Shown here in pieces: positions 1 to 10,400 of a DNA stretch of 64,000 bases. A model generated the notes under the pieces. The model saw only the letters and a list, made by a program, of their open reading frames with translations, searched no databases and was not told the DNA's origin. Source of the DNA: Aricia agestis (taxonomy: Eukaryota; Arthropoda; Insecta; Lepidoptera; Lycaenidae). A program made the translations under genes and the position numbers. Each line of letters opens with the position of its first letter. Position 1 is the stretch's first letter. The stretch is taken from positions 11,971,001 to 12,035,000 of the forward strand of contig NC_056409.1 in NCBI RefSeq assembly GCF_905147365.1, written 5' to 3'.

Positions 1-1184
1 CTCATGTTAACTTTTGCAACTGACCGTATGTACTCTCAAAAACCTGATTCGGCGAACACTGAAGCAATTGAAACTCGATTTGGTGCATCGGAATTTATTG
101 CGACATGTTTGAGTTACTTTGGCGAGGTCTGCGATATTTTAACTCGAAGAACACGAATAATTGAGGATGGACTTCCCGGCAAAGTAGAGGACAGTCGATA
201 CTCCCCGGTATTGTGTTCGCTGAATTTATCGATATTTAAACTCTGAGAATCCGAATTTAGTTTAAACAATAAAAGTCTTGTTCGAATGTTAAATTCAAAT
301 TAAGTTTAGTGCTGTCCATGTTTTTTTTTGGGTAAATGCAGGCTTTCGGGCCGGGTAAATGATTTGAAATGAAAATATATTATAGCCAGATGATGAAGTA
401 GGTAAAATAAAAAATACAATGTATGTTTAAATTGAATGGATAAAAATGAGTAATTGTCCTTATGTTACAAAATGTCAGCGTTAATTATGATAAACTTTTG
501 TTTTGAATATAATAATTATAATATCGTATTTGACATCGACAAAACTTATTATAAGTTATAATTATTGTTATTTAATACCCCGCTGAGTCCTTATAAAAAT
601 CCTTATAATTCATTGCGTAACTAGTAACTACTCATATTCACTTAGTGATTAAAACTTACATAGATATTTTTAGTGTAAAAAATACCACCAGTTCAGGCCA
701 AACTGCAGCTTCTGACTTATAAATATTTTAAATTTTAGCAAACAATTTGCAAGTTTTATATTATGCTATCTTATTTTCAATGAACTGAAATGAAGACTAG
801 GTACGAAGTTGGAAATAAATAACGCGCTCATTCAAACTTCCATCCCTTTATTTGTCTTCAGTTCGACAGGACATTTACTTCACTTTGTTGACTCAGTTCC
901 TCTTGTTATAAGTGAAAAGTTGACTGCGAACTTTGCTAACTATCCCGACTGATCTTGTTTTAAATTAAATGCGACCCAAAGTTTTTCAATCATTCTTTGA
1001 TCTTTGTTAGTATTGTTATTTGTAAACAACTGCATAGTTTCGCGATCAGTCGAGACTCAGTTTATTGTTTGACTTTTATTAATTGATAAAGGGAACCAGA
1101 AAATAGGAAAATGAAGTCTAAACCTTACCAAAGAATTCAAGTTGTAACATTTTTAATTGACTACACTATTAATAAAAATTCACT
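1..1184. other. AT-rich DNA, no gene recognised
   Basis: No repeat or gene is recognised. An open frame of 80 codons at 4-246 on the + strand is not in a recognisable family and has no splice context that could be supported; it could be a chance frame or a partial exon entering from outside the window. Confidence 0.4.
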
Positions 1185-1362
1185 TCAATAAAGGAGGTTA
1201 TCAATTCGACCTGAATGTAATATGAAATATTTCCAGAACTGCCCAGTTTTCATATAATATGTTAGTCTATATCAGCTTCTAAACAAATGTGCCCAAAATT
1301 TTATGTATTTGTATGTAATGTATGGTCTAATTGATAACCTATTTTTTGAAGTCGGACAAAAA
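1185..1362 (+). repeat. AACCGACTTC-type interspersed repeat, short copy
   Basis: Opens near AAAGGAGGTTATCAATTCGA and closes with TTGAAGTCGGA, the inverse of the ACCGACTTC motif seen at the start of sister copies. Subterminal AGGTTATCAATT and AATTGATAACCT are also inverted. The body matches the copy that begins at 63753 (shared CTGCCCAGTTTTC, then CTGAACAAATGTGC-like text). Probably a non-autonomous TIR element, though the leftmost bases are degraded. Confidence 0.6.
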
Positions 1363-1950
1363 AGGAGCAAATACCGACTTAGTACAAAATACAATAGATA
1401 CTTAAAAAGAGAAAACGAAATTATTGTTATCAAACTATAGAGCCGTAGTTCATCTTCGAAAGATTGGGACTGATTGTTTAAAGTTACGGTTCAAACAAAG
1501 ATAATAAAATTATCTATGTGAAAGAGAATCGCCAGTCGATATTGTTATGTTTTCATTTCAGTGGGTCGGTAAGTTGCGGCCGCCGCTGGCTCGCAGCCAA
1601 GCTCATCTCCTCCTAAAAGGTGCTTAGCAACGCCCTGCCCAATATAATATGGATGGAAAAAATTTAATGATGAATAATTTCAATTTTATGTCTCGTACAT
1701 AGGTTATACACAGGTTAAATATATTATAGGTAATATTAATATTAAAACGACATTTTTCTTTCGTTTTTATAAATCCTAGAGGATGTATAAAATTATGTTC
1801 AGTATTATTAAAAAAAATAATAAGGTGAATAAGATAAATATACAACACTATGTTTGCAACGCAATTTTGATTATAACATTAAATATTTTACAACCGAAAA
1901 GAAGTGAACCTGACACGCTAATTGTAGAGAAAGCGCAGCTAGGCTCTGTA
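1363..1950. other. AT-rich DNA, no gene recognised
   Basis: Nothing coding is supported. A GC-rich patch around 1570-1610 follows a pyrimidine-rich TTTTCATTTCAG at 1550-1561 and contains GGTAAGT at 1568-1574, but no reading frame links these splice-like signals to a recognisable protein. Confidence 0.4.
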
Positions 1951-2300
1951 ATGGCCGATTTACACGGGTGACTAATGCCGCACGATTTACGCCCACGGCG
2001 AAAATCGACCATGTAAATGGCAATGCGACTACGCCGCATGCGGCTAAAGTCGCAAGCCCCAAAGTCGTGCGGCCAATGGCCGCATGCGGCTGGTGACTAA
2101 AATCGACCGTGCAAACGCTCAGTCGCAAGCGATCGCTTGCTGCGAATACTACTGTTGACTGGTGACTTGCCGGGTGACTAAAATCGACCCGTTAGTCACC
2201 CGTGTAAATGGGGTGGCGAGTCGACTTGGACAGGCGATTCGACTGGTGACTTGCCGGATGACTAAAATCGACCCGTTAGTCACCCGTGTAAATCGACCAT
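1951..2300. mobile_element. Palindromic TIR element with repeated subterminal motifs
   Basis: A 25-bp terminal inverted repeat pairs 1951-1975 with 2276-2300 (24 of 25 positions), core CGATTTACACGGGTGACTAA. The motif GACTAAAATCGACC recurs, TTAGTCACCCGTGTAAAT appears twice (about 2191 and 2276), and GC-rich palindromes such as CCGCATGCGG and AAGCGATCGCTT lie inside. No open frame is credible. Structurally a MITE-like non-autonomous DNA element. A target duplication is not clear, so the superfamily is left open. Confidence 0.7.
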
Positions 2301-2640
2301 AACTTGTAAGGGAAGGTGGAATCAAAAGCTTAATATAAGATCTGTTAGCTTTTTCACAGTGACGGCCAGTGGTCATGGTCATGGTCTTGGCATATAGTTT
2401 TGCATGGTGATGAATTTTGTATAATGTTGATTCGTATTATTATATTGAAGGTTTATTTACCTTCAATCCGTATATTTATACAAAATTTCCTAGAAACGGA
2501 GTTGCAGGCGCGAGCTAGCTGTTTATAATTAACGATTTGACGAGCGAAGCGCCATGGCCGCACTTTACGCGGATTTAATATTTTAGTGACGAGTAATTAA
2601 AATTTAATGTTTGCTGAACTCAAAACTCGTATAAAATGTT
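2301..2640. other. AT-rich DNA with a Helitron-like 3' end fragment
   Basis: At about 2494-2518 the text AAACGGAGTTGCAGGCGCGA followed by GCTAG resembles the hairpin-plus-CTAG end of the Helitron-like family seen at 61742-61925, but only the last two dozen bases are present. The rest is unassigned. Confidence 0.35.
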
Positions 2641-4000
2641 ACAGCTTTTCATATGCTTAGAAAAAGCAATTAAATTTGCAACACGGTGGTGTAATACAGC
2701 GTGTAGCAAAAGAGGCCACTCTTAGATTCGCGTTCATTAGTCAGCGTTCATTTAGAGCGAACACCCTGCGACCTATATAAAACGGAGCGTGGTACAATGT
2801 TACTTTTTATCTTAAGGTTAAAGTGGTGCATTAAAGTTTATGTTTACAGCTTCAGTCGACGGAGCCGGCCAAGAATAAAGTGTGCTGGTGCAGATAACGT
2901 AATGATGGACGGACAAAATATTAGCTGCTTGCAGTAGAAATGTTAAATATAAAATTTCAAGTCTAAAAGACTGTAAGGTATTTAGAAATATAATTTAAAT
3001 TATTGTTAATTTAACTTTAGCACTAAAGTAGTCAACCGACGTAAGATAAATCAAAATAGTGAAGCGAACTCGCAAAGCAACTAGTATATAATTTGTACAA
3101 ATGATATAATTTAAAGCTTAAAGTTGCAATTGCAGTGCGGAGCGAGCAGATTGTACCTGCGGTTAAGTTCGATCGTAGCGCAATAATTTATGTTAAGATG
3201 TCTAAGTCGGGCGGACTCGGGGAATATATCTCCCAATACTGGCTCAATATACCTTCGTCACATGGCCGTGCGATTGGATTTACGAAGCTCGTTTCACTAC
3301 TTAGATTGACTTAGAGGTTAAACTACACGAACCTATTGACAACTAGGTCCTAGTAACGTCTTTGAGGAGACCGTAGTCCACATATTGATATGTCAATCTG
3401 CAGGCCACTGCCGCCTCGCTCTGAGTAGCGAGCGATATATTCTAAGTCGTTGCTAAGCCGGTGCTTAGATTGAAATTTGAATCTATAAGTTGCAGACTGT
3501 AGTATTCAATGACGATACAACTATTTGGAATAATGTAACAAAAATAAGTAAAAGTAGATTATAATTAATAGAAAATGAAAGATGTGATATTAGATAAGAA
3601 AAGTATATTGTGAAAATGTAAATTGTAAAGAACAGATACGAATAGTACCATATAGAAATGGTAAGTTAGTAATATTATATAATAACCTTTTGTAATGAAA
3701 TATTAAAAAAACTGTCTAGATGAAAGTTGAAACGAACTCTGTAAATAATAATTGGCTCTACCATTCGGAAGGTCCTATATAAGGGGCCGAAAAAAAAACT
3801 ATTTGGAATAAAAAATATGTGTGGCACTCGGAGACTACCACGGTAAAACTATTGCATAGCATTTTTTATCAACCTTTTGTAATTATAATTGGCATACGTC
3901 TAGTCGCCCGCACACAAACACCATGCCGAAGTCTGTCGAACTAAAACCTAAGACGATGCACGGTTTTAAACGCCGCAACGCTGTGCCATTCGGAGTGGAG
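2641..4000. other. Unassigned region with two TATA boxes, possible old LTR-type repeat
   Basis: Two TATA-like boxes are visible: CTATATAAAACGG near 2773 and CCTATATAAGGGGCC near 3774. ACTATTTGGAATAA occurs both near 3520 and near 3799. The stretch 3826-3860 (GGCACTCGGAGACTACCACG) resembles a lepidopteran repeat I recall. No gag or pol homology is visible and no paired LTRs could be aligned, so an LTR origin is only a guess. Confidence 0.25.
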
Positions 4001-4977
4001 GGTGTTAGGATTATTTTCATCACGGAATTTATTGGGATATTATTAAATGCACATCAGAATAATTTTTCAGCACACTACCTTAACTCCGCTAATTAACTGA
4101 ATGCATACCAGAAAAACTAATGCTGATCAAAAAAACAATTGATTAACTGAACATGTCCTTCAAAAAAAACTTAAACATTATACAAAACGAGACGACCTTT
4201 ATAACCGAAATCACACCAAAAATATAGTTCATACATCGGATATATTATTTGTAAAACTAAAATTTAAATTGTTTATCAAAAATACTAACTTGCACTCTAA
4301 ATTGGACAATCTTACAACGGAATTTCTAAAAACGATATCGAAAGGTGCACCACAATAAAATAAATTTCTAATATCGAAACAAGTCTACAGATTGACAAAT
4401 CGTGCAACTAAAATATTTTTAACCTTACTTTATTTTCTTTTTGTTTCTCTATTTTACTAAAAACATGTTGGGGCCTCTTATCTAACGCCGCACTCACTCC
4501 TTTGCGCTCGGTCTTAACTCTTTAGCGACCACAGATATATCTTGATCTATTTCTGTGTTAGCGACAAAGATTTTTTGTGATTATGATGAGATAATATCTC
4601 ATCATAATTACCAAAAATCTTAATCTTATTGTAGGCGACGCACTACACCATAGGCCATAAGTTATGATAATTTATTAGAATTAGTTCTGTGTAAGAAACA
4701 GTGTTGACTGCTGAATGTATGGTCTATACTTAAGTTTAATAATAAGCTCTTTGTATTGGTTAAGTAGTATGCTGAATTTTTGTAGCAGTATGCATTATTT
4801 AGGGTGCATAATTAGTGTGCAAGTCAGTATTTTTGGCGAAACTTTCAAATATTTTGATCGAGAAAAGGGAATATACAGATATTGATTTAAATACATGCCG
4901 AATTTATTGATTAGGTCGCCGCATTCAAAGCCCGCGGTAAAAGCTATGCAGTAGCTTAAAAGATAATAATAATATCT
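4001..4977. other. AT-rich DNA, one strong hairpin
   Basis: No gene recognised. Contains the hairpin at 4568-4620 (listed separately). A piece at 4909-4962 (AAAGCCCGCGGTAAAAGCTA) resembles 55348-55407. Confidence 0.4.
4568..4620. repeat. Near-perfect 25-bp hairpin
   Basis: Arms 4568-4592 and 4596-4620 are inverted copies with two or three mismatches, separated by the loop AAT. The inner 13 bp (ATTATGATGAGAT) pair perfectly. Likely a relic of a palindromic MITE or a replication-generated inverted duplication. Confidence 0.75.
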
Positions 4978-6187
4978 ATGGACGCTTCACACCACGTCAG
5001 TCTGACCCCGTGCTAAGTACCTGAAGGACTTGTGTTACGGGTACCAGACAACGGAAATATATTTAATACTTTTATACTATACATATATTTAAGATTTTTA
5101 TTATATTATACACATATTTAACACCTTCGCTGCGTGCGTGGTGCGTTAACGGGCCGATTAGCCTTATACTTAAACTCTCCGCCGCTTCGGTATAAGGCTT
5201 ATTGGTCTGGTAAGGTATCGACCAATATAAACGACTATAACTATGCGAAAACTTAAAAATTTGGAAACCCACCAATCAATATCGATCGTAGACGTTCATG
5301 GTGCTGGTTTCGCCCGGGATTCCTACTATTTACTTGAGAGATACATGCAAAAAAATATGTAAGGTCTTATAACCCGATACCGCACTGAATTATAGGTTTA
5401 TTTAAGGGAGATTTATTGATGGGAAATAATGTTATTGACATATTATTTTTAATATCATTTATTGAAAAAACAATAAGATATTTTTTATTTAGAAAAAATA
5501 ACAGGCCAGTAAGGATTTGGCTTATTATTTTATATAATTTTTCGAATAATTTATATCAGAACGTTCACTTTCATGATTTCATCCTTGCTGAAACCATTAT
5601 TCAAGCATTTTTCTACAGTGTTTATTTTGCCTAGGCATTATTAATGATTTAACACCAATAACAAAATCTCAAAACGTAAACAAACGACTGTGCAAATGCA
5701 CTATCGTACCGCTCCCGCTAATTACGTCACAACACTAATATGAAGTAAACAATTCAATTACCTACACCAGTGCGGGAAGGGGTGGAATGACCCTGTGATC
5801 TCTGACGGGCCTTTCGGCCCGTTACCCGCAAGGAATGGAAAAAAATATCAATCAGTGCGCTAGCAGGTCGAAAGACCTTAGCACGATTTTAATGCTTTAT
5901 CGAGTAGCCCTTAAAGTCCTTTACTCAAACCTATACTTGTCTCCTTTTAATATAGGTACAAAAATACTCATTATACAGCCCCCGCACTAGGGGAAGTTCG
6001 CTGTTTCTCGCATCCGCACAGAGCGCGAGTACATGCATCGGGCGTTTAAGCCTTATAACGCAGCGAACGTGTTAATACACATCCATGACCCAGGAACTTT
6101 GAAAACTTTTTGTTCTGTCGGCGGGATTCAAACCCGCGACCCCCGGCTTGAGCTACCAATAGCCCACCAACTGAGCCACAGAGGTCG
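4978..6187 (-). mobile_element. tRNA-derived SINE (SINE-1), split by a TTAA element
   Basis: Two halves, 4978-5117 and 6076-6187, join into one minus-strand SINE. The head (about 6187-6110 reversed) carries a pol III A box, TGGCTCAGTTGG, and a B box, GGTTTGAATCC; the body carries GGTACCAGACAACGG. The uninterrupted copy at 25821-26081 reads straight through the junction ATATTTAATACACATCC with a single TTAA, which fixes the insertion point. Transcription would start at the tRNA-like head; the split copy cannot be active. Confidence 0.85.
5122..6071. mobile_element. piggyBac-like non-autonomous element (TTAA target)
   Basis: TTAA stands at both ends (5118-5121 and 6072-6075). Terminal inverted repeats CACCTTCGCTGCGT and CACGTTCGCTGCGT (reversed right end) agree at 13 of 14 positions. 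Internal hairpins include AGCCTTATAC/GTATAAGGCT (5158-5197) and ACGGGCC-TTTC-GGCCCGT near 5798. TTAA duplication is characteristic of the piggyBac superfamily (also Kolobok). The internal open frame 5416-5634 does not resemble a transposase, so it would have depended on an enzyme supplied elsewhere. Confidence 0.8.
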
Positions 6188-7163
6188 TCAAATCATCAGA
6201 TGAGAGAGACTTTACTCTATTAAAGCGTTTGTAGCTTGTGACTTAAATCTAATACGGTAGAGATAGTGTGTGAGGTCGAGTACGCGAAAGTTTTGTGAAG
6301 GCTTCGCTGTCTGTGGTGGGTTTGCGGTCGGCGCAGAGCCCGTAATGACCGGCTTTCATTTACAGGCTAAAAGCAAGATTGATACATTGCACGGCCGGAT
6401 TTAATTTATCTTTTCACATTTTCTATATAAAACTTGCTTTGTATGTACTTATGAATAGCCTTTGATTCGTAGTTTGATTCAATATAGTTAGATTTAGTGA
6501 ATCTTCATATATAACAGCGAATTGATTGGCTCACAGCATGTATTACATGACATTACAATATTACGAGTATGTTACATTTTGTGCTGTACTATAATACTTT
6601 GAAAGCCGTAATTGCGAGAGAATTGGTAGGTTTTTAAAAAAATATTATTTCCAAAACGTTCTTTTGATAAAATAAATCACTGTATAATGATTTACAAACA
6701 ATCCCAACAACCTACGTTTAAAATAAAGCGTAGCTAGGAAAAACTTCCGCAACATTTTTTAAATAAAAAGCTGTTTAAGTTTCGTTCAAACTTAAAACCA
6801 GGTTGGCATATAAGAGTGTAGTGGAAACGGTTTCGTTTATGCATTGTTACTGCCAAGTAATTTCCGTCTCCCATACCAGTTCACTAACGCGAGAACAATG
6901 CCACTTTTTAAATTTACTCGAGTGCAAACCAATTTCAATTTATTCACGACCCAGTGAACGCCATAATCGCCTGCACGTGTTTTATTTACTGAGAAAACTT
7001 TGAAAATGTTAATTTTTCCACCAAGGAACGATCATAAGCTTTTACAGCGGGGGAGTGAACAAAGATTTCTTTATGAACTATAAACAGTTTTACTTTACTT
7101 AATTTAGACTCTGAAAGTTTGTGAAGTACTTTGTGTTCTGTGTAGAGTAATTTATTAATATAA
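6188..7163. other. AT-rich DNA, no gene recognised
   Basis: No repeat family, RNA gene or coding exon could be supported. Confidence 0.4.
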
Positions 7164-7695
7164 CTAACGACCCGCCCCGGCGTCGCACGGGAATTAAATG
7201 TATAGCCACTGAAAAAATGATTAAAATCTAAAGCCTATGATCCTTCACGTGGTCTACTTCTTATCGGTGCCAAGTAACATAAAAATTGCTCCAGTAGTTC
7301 GCGAGATAAGCCCTTTCAAATAATTTCCCCCGTTATTTCCACATTCTCCTATTAGTCTTAGCGACATAAAATATAGCGTATAGCCTTCCTCAATAAATGG
7401 ACTATCTAACACTGAAATAATTTTTCAAATCGGACCAGTAGTTCCAGAGATTAGCGCGTTCAAGTTAGCCCTTTCAAATAATTTTCCCAGTTTTTTCCAC
7501 ATTTTCCTCTATATCCTCGCTCCTATTACTCTTAACGTGATAAAATATAGCATATAGCCATCCTCGATAAATGAGATAATCTAACACTGTAAGAATCATT
7601 AAAATCCGTTGCGTAGTTTTAAAGATTAAAGGGAACAAAGGGACATGAGGGAAAAAAAGCGACTTTGTTTTATAATATGTATAGGTAATTATTAA
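7164..7695 (-). repeat. Interspersed repeat with GACCCGCCCCGG end and internal duplication
   Basis: The left edge (ACTAACGACCCGCCCCGG) is the reversed 3' end of a repeat family also present on the + strand at 27050-27312. A block of about 180 bp (about 7290-7470 versus 7460-7640) is repeated in tandem: CCCTTTCAAATAATTT and ATAGCATATAGCC/ATAGCGTATAGCC each occur twice. The end resembles the hairpin-plus-TAG|T pattern of the Helitron-like copies. Confidence 0.6.
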
Positions 7696-7699
7696 CAAT

Positions 7700-7895
7700 C
7701 TAGATGATGCCCGCAACTCCATTGCGTTTATTGCGCGGGAATCGTACATTTTTTCGGGACAAAAATTATCCTACGTTCTTTCCCGAGACTCAAAGTAACT
7801 CCATACAAAATTTCAGCAAAATCGGTTCAGCGGTTTGGAAGTGAAGAGGTAACAGACAGACAAACACACTTTTACATTTATAATGTTAGTATGAA
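7700..7895 (-). mobile_element. Helitron-like non-autonomous element (family A)
   Basis: Reads on the minus strand from AACATTATAAATG-like text at 7895 to CTAG at 7703-7700. The hairpin that normally precedes the end in this family (CGCAAC-GGA-GTTGCG) is partly preserved. Same family as 22390, 27330, 34057, 38839, 50673, 53153 and 61742. It abuts the repeat ending at 7695. Confidence 0.65.
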
Positions 7896-8091
7896 AGGAT
7901 GGAAGAATGAATTGATAAAATACTTCAAAATTCTTAAGGCCAATTTCATGGATCGGTATCGTAATATGACGTAATATTGTTAAAAAGTAGGTTTTATCGT
8001 AGTAACATCATTTTATAATGGTTAAAGTTTCTATTTGTTCATAGTAGTCTCTATAATAAGTATATCTCAACCAAATATTATGCTTCATTTA
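7896..8091. other. Short unassigned spacer
   Basis: No feature seen; ends at the TTA target site of the following MITE. Confidence 0.4.
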
Positions 8092-8223
8092 GGGGGCGTC
8101 CACAAATTACGTGAGGTGTTCCCCCCCCCCCCCCCCCCCCCCCTCCTCTCCAAAGTGAGATATAGATGAGATTTGACTCGACCCCCTCCACTCTTTAAAT
8201 ACCTCATGTAATTTGTGGACGCC
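8092..8223. mobile_element. MITE with poly-C core
   Basis: Terminal inverted repeats GGGGGCGTCCACAAATTACG and the matching right end (ATGTAATTTGTGGACGCC) are flanked by TTA on both sides (8089-8091, 8224-8226). A run of 23 C lies at 8121-8143. The GGCGTCCAC...AATTACG terminus is a motif I associate with short insect DNA transposons. TTA could indicate a PIF/Harbinger type or TA a Tc1/mariner type. Confidence 0.75.
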
Positions 8224-8393
8224 TTAGAGATAGACAAATCATGGATCGTCGAAATGAAGGTATGTGTAGGTGTAATCATCGCTCCGGATCATCTCTACCG
8301 TTGTAGTGTTTGCTCCGCACTGTAATCAGCCATAAAGCTGCACTGGCACGTACACAATTGTTACATTCTCGTCTGATTTACATCCTACGTATA

Positions 8394-8620
8394 CAGGGTG
8401 TAACGAAACTAAGTGATAATACTTTAGGGTGTGTATGTGTTCCTTGTAGAAAGTTCACTGCAGCGCTGAAAGACCAATTTTTTTCACTTTTGTATGAGCA
8501 AGCTCCACAGCGTCACGAGTTTCTTCATACAAAAGTGAAAAAAATGGGTCTTTCAGCGCTGCTCTTTTCACAGTGACCTCGCACACACCCTAAAACATCA
8601 CTTAGTTTTGTTACACCTTG
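8394..8620. mobile_element. Tc1/mariner-type MITE (CAGGGTGTAAC ends)
   Basis: Ends CAGGGTGTAACGAAACTAAG and its inverse (right end ...GTTACACCTTG) are flanked by TA (8392-8393, 8621-8622). Nearly the whole element folds on itself: TTTTTTTCACTTTTGTATGA pairs with TCATACAAAAGTGAAAAAAA around a central loop. Length 227 bp, no credible coding. Partial copies lie at 27882-28040 and 31404-31438. Confidence 0.85.
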
Positions 8621-9306
8621 TATATTTTAGTGAAGTACTCAGTTTGGTTTATTCTATTCGTGTTAGTTGCCAAAATGTAATTAGTATAAAAAAAGTTTGG
8701 TAGAGTATAGAAATTTGTTATGTCTGATTTAGGTTGAATAGTCCCTCATTCCTAACAAGAAGTAAATAACTCTTTACCCCCAAAAACATAAAATGGTAAG
8801 TAATTAAAACTTTTTTTAATTCTGATCACTCGAAGGCAGGTACTTGTAATTTTTCTATAGAACAAAACACCTAAATTACAAGTAAATCCCTTTCTTTTGA
8901 GTATCAAATTATTACTTTACTCCGAACCCTATTATTTCTCATAAACGATTAATTTTCTAATTGCTTAAATATTAGAACAATCGAATTTATAGACGGTTTT
9001 GTAAACTTTGTAGGAGTTAGCTCGAACAACATCGAATTAAATGAAATTTATATTTCTTCCCTGCTGTAGCTTTAGCGCAAAGTTTTTATTTACATAATCG
9101 CTTTTCAAACAAAATAACAAAACTTATTATGTTTGGGAAAATTTATGAAATACGGATTGTTGTCCCATTAATTTTACATTTCAAAAACGAAGGGTAATTT
9201 TGGGATACACTTTCTATGAAATATTGAACGAGATGTTCGTAACGTTAATGTTTAAATAAACGAAAGTAATTTTATATACTATATGTTTTTTTTTAAATAA
9301 TATCTA
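8621..9306. other. AT-rich DNA, no gene recognised
   Basis: Nothing recognisable on either strand. Confidence 0.4.
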
Positions 9307-9534
9307 TGGATGCTTCAAACGACGTCAGTCTGGCCTAGTGCTAAGTACCTGAAGGACTTGTGTTACGGGTACCCGACAACGGAAATATATCTAATATTTT
9401 TTTTATATGATACACATATTTACTACACATCCATGACCCAGGAACTTTGAACATTTTTGTTACCTCAGCGGGATTCGAACCCGCGACCCCCAGCTTGAGC
9501 TACCAACAGCCCACAAACTGAGCCACAGAAGTCG
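9307..9534 (-). mobile_element. tRNA-derived SINE (SINE-1)
   Basis: Minus-strand copy. Head near 9534 with A box TGGCTCAGTTTG and B box GGTTCGAATCCCGC (9466-9486 reversed); body contains the diagnostic GGTACCCGACAACGG. Uninterrupted, slightly shorter AT-rich middle than the copy at 25821. Confidence 0.85.
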
Positions 9535-9614
9535 AGTTATAGGTACTGTACATGAAACAATATTTTGGTTTGATTTTTTCAGACATTTTGTTGTTTATGC
9601 CCTAAATACGAATA

Positions 9615-10008
9615 TGTAAGGGCCGGGACACAAAAACACGATACGACGTCGTGTCGTTCCACGATGCGGCGTCGTTTCACGATGCGACGTCGCGTCGTAG
9701 GAATCTACGACGAGCATCGTAAAAAACTACGTCGCGGCATCGTAATATTCCACGATACACGGCACGAGGTCGCGTCGTAGTAACTCACGATGCATTCCTG
9801 TGTAAGTGCCACAGTTGTAATTCAAAATTCAAAGATCCTCGTTTCGACATTCGAAATCGTGAGTTTCTGCGACGCGACGTCGTGCCGTGTATCGGGTCGT
9901 GGCACGTTACGTAGTTTTTTACGATGCTTGTTGTAGATTCCCACGACGCGACGTCGCATCGTGGAACGACACGATGTCGTATGGTGTTTATGTGTCCCGG
10001 CTCTTACA
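9615..10008. mobile_element. Long inverted-repeat element rich in ACGATG/GACGTCG motifs
   Basis: Arms of about 150-175 bp (9615-9795 and 9865-10008) are imperfect inverted copies, ending TGTAAGGGCCGGGACACA and its inverse. Within each arm CACGATGCGACGTCG-like blocks recur about every 25-30 bp, making it far richer in CpG and GACGTC than its surroundings. No coding frame is plausible. Probably a MITE of an unrecognised superfamily; no target duplication could be fixed. A related, more degraded copy is at 23425-23624. Confidence 0.75.
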
Positions 10009-10315
10009 CAGGTTCATTCCAATCTGTCTATCACTAGCGAAGAGAGACGATATCGATAACAATATAGGTCATACGATATGGAACGTATAGCATAGCATAA
10101 AGGCTTTAGAGTCTAGACTCTAGTGTCAAACATCGTGACAAGTCCTGTCAGTAGTAAACTAGAAGTAATAACGTTTTACAGCGGGGTTTTAGAGAGACAA
10201 CGTTACTGTTTCGTTTACGGGATGTACGACATTGATAGACATACATCAAAACGAAATTGCGGCTGTAAAAATGCCCACTCTTGAGTTATAATCAAGTCTG
10301 TATACTATTCGTTTT
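10009..10315. other. Unassigned AT-rich DNA
   Basis: No gene or repeat recognised. Confidence 0.35.
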
Positions 10316-10400
10316 TATTTTAACCGACTTCCAAAAAGGAGGAGGTTATATGTTCGTCTGTTTATATATTTTTTTTCTTGATATCTCTTGATATTGATAT
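10316..10400 (+). repeat. 5' fragment of AACCGACTTCC family
   Basis: Begins TTAACCGACTTCCAAAAAGG followed by AGGAGGTTATATGTTCGTCT, matching the start of the 24120-25386 copy. Similarity is lost within about 80 bp. Confidence 0.7.

Noticed and set aside
6110..6187. tRNA gene on the minus strand
   Set aside because: A and B boxes are present but the same head with the same body occurs in four other places, so it is a SINE head, not a tRNA gene.
8121..8143. Poly-C run as an i-motif/regulatory site
   Set aside because: It is the core of a MITE in which such runs are, as I recall, usual; a single uninterrupted run is better seen as slippage.
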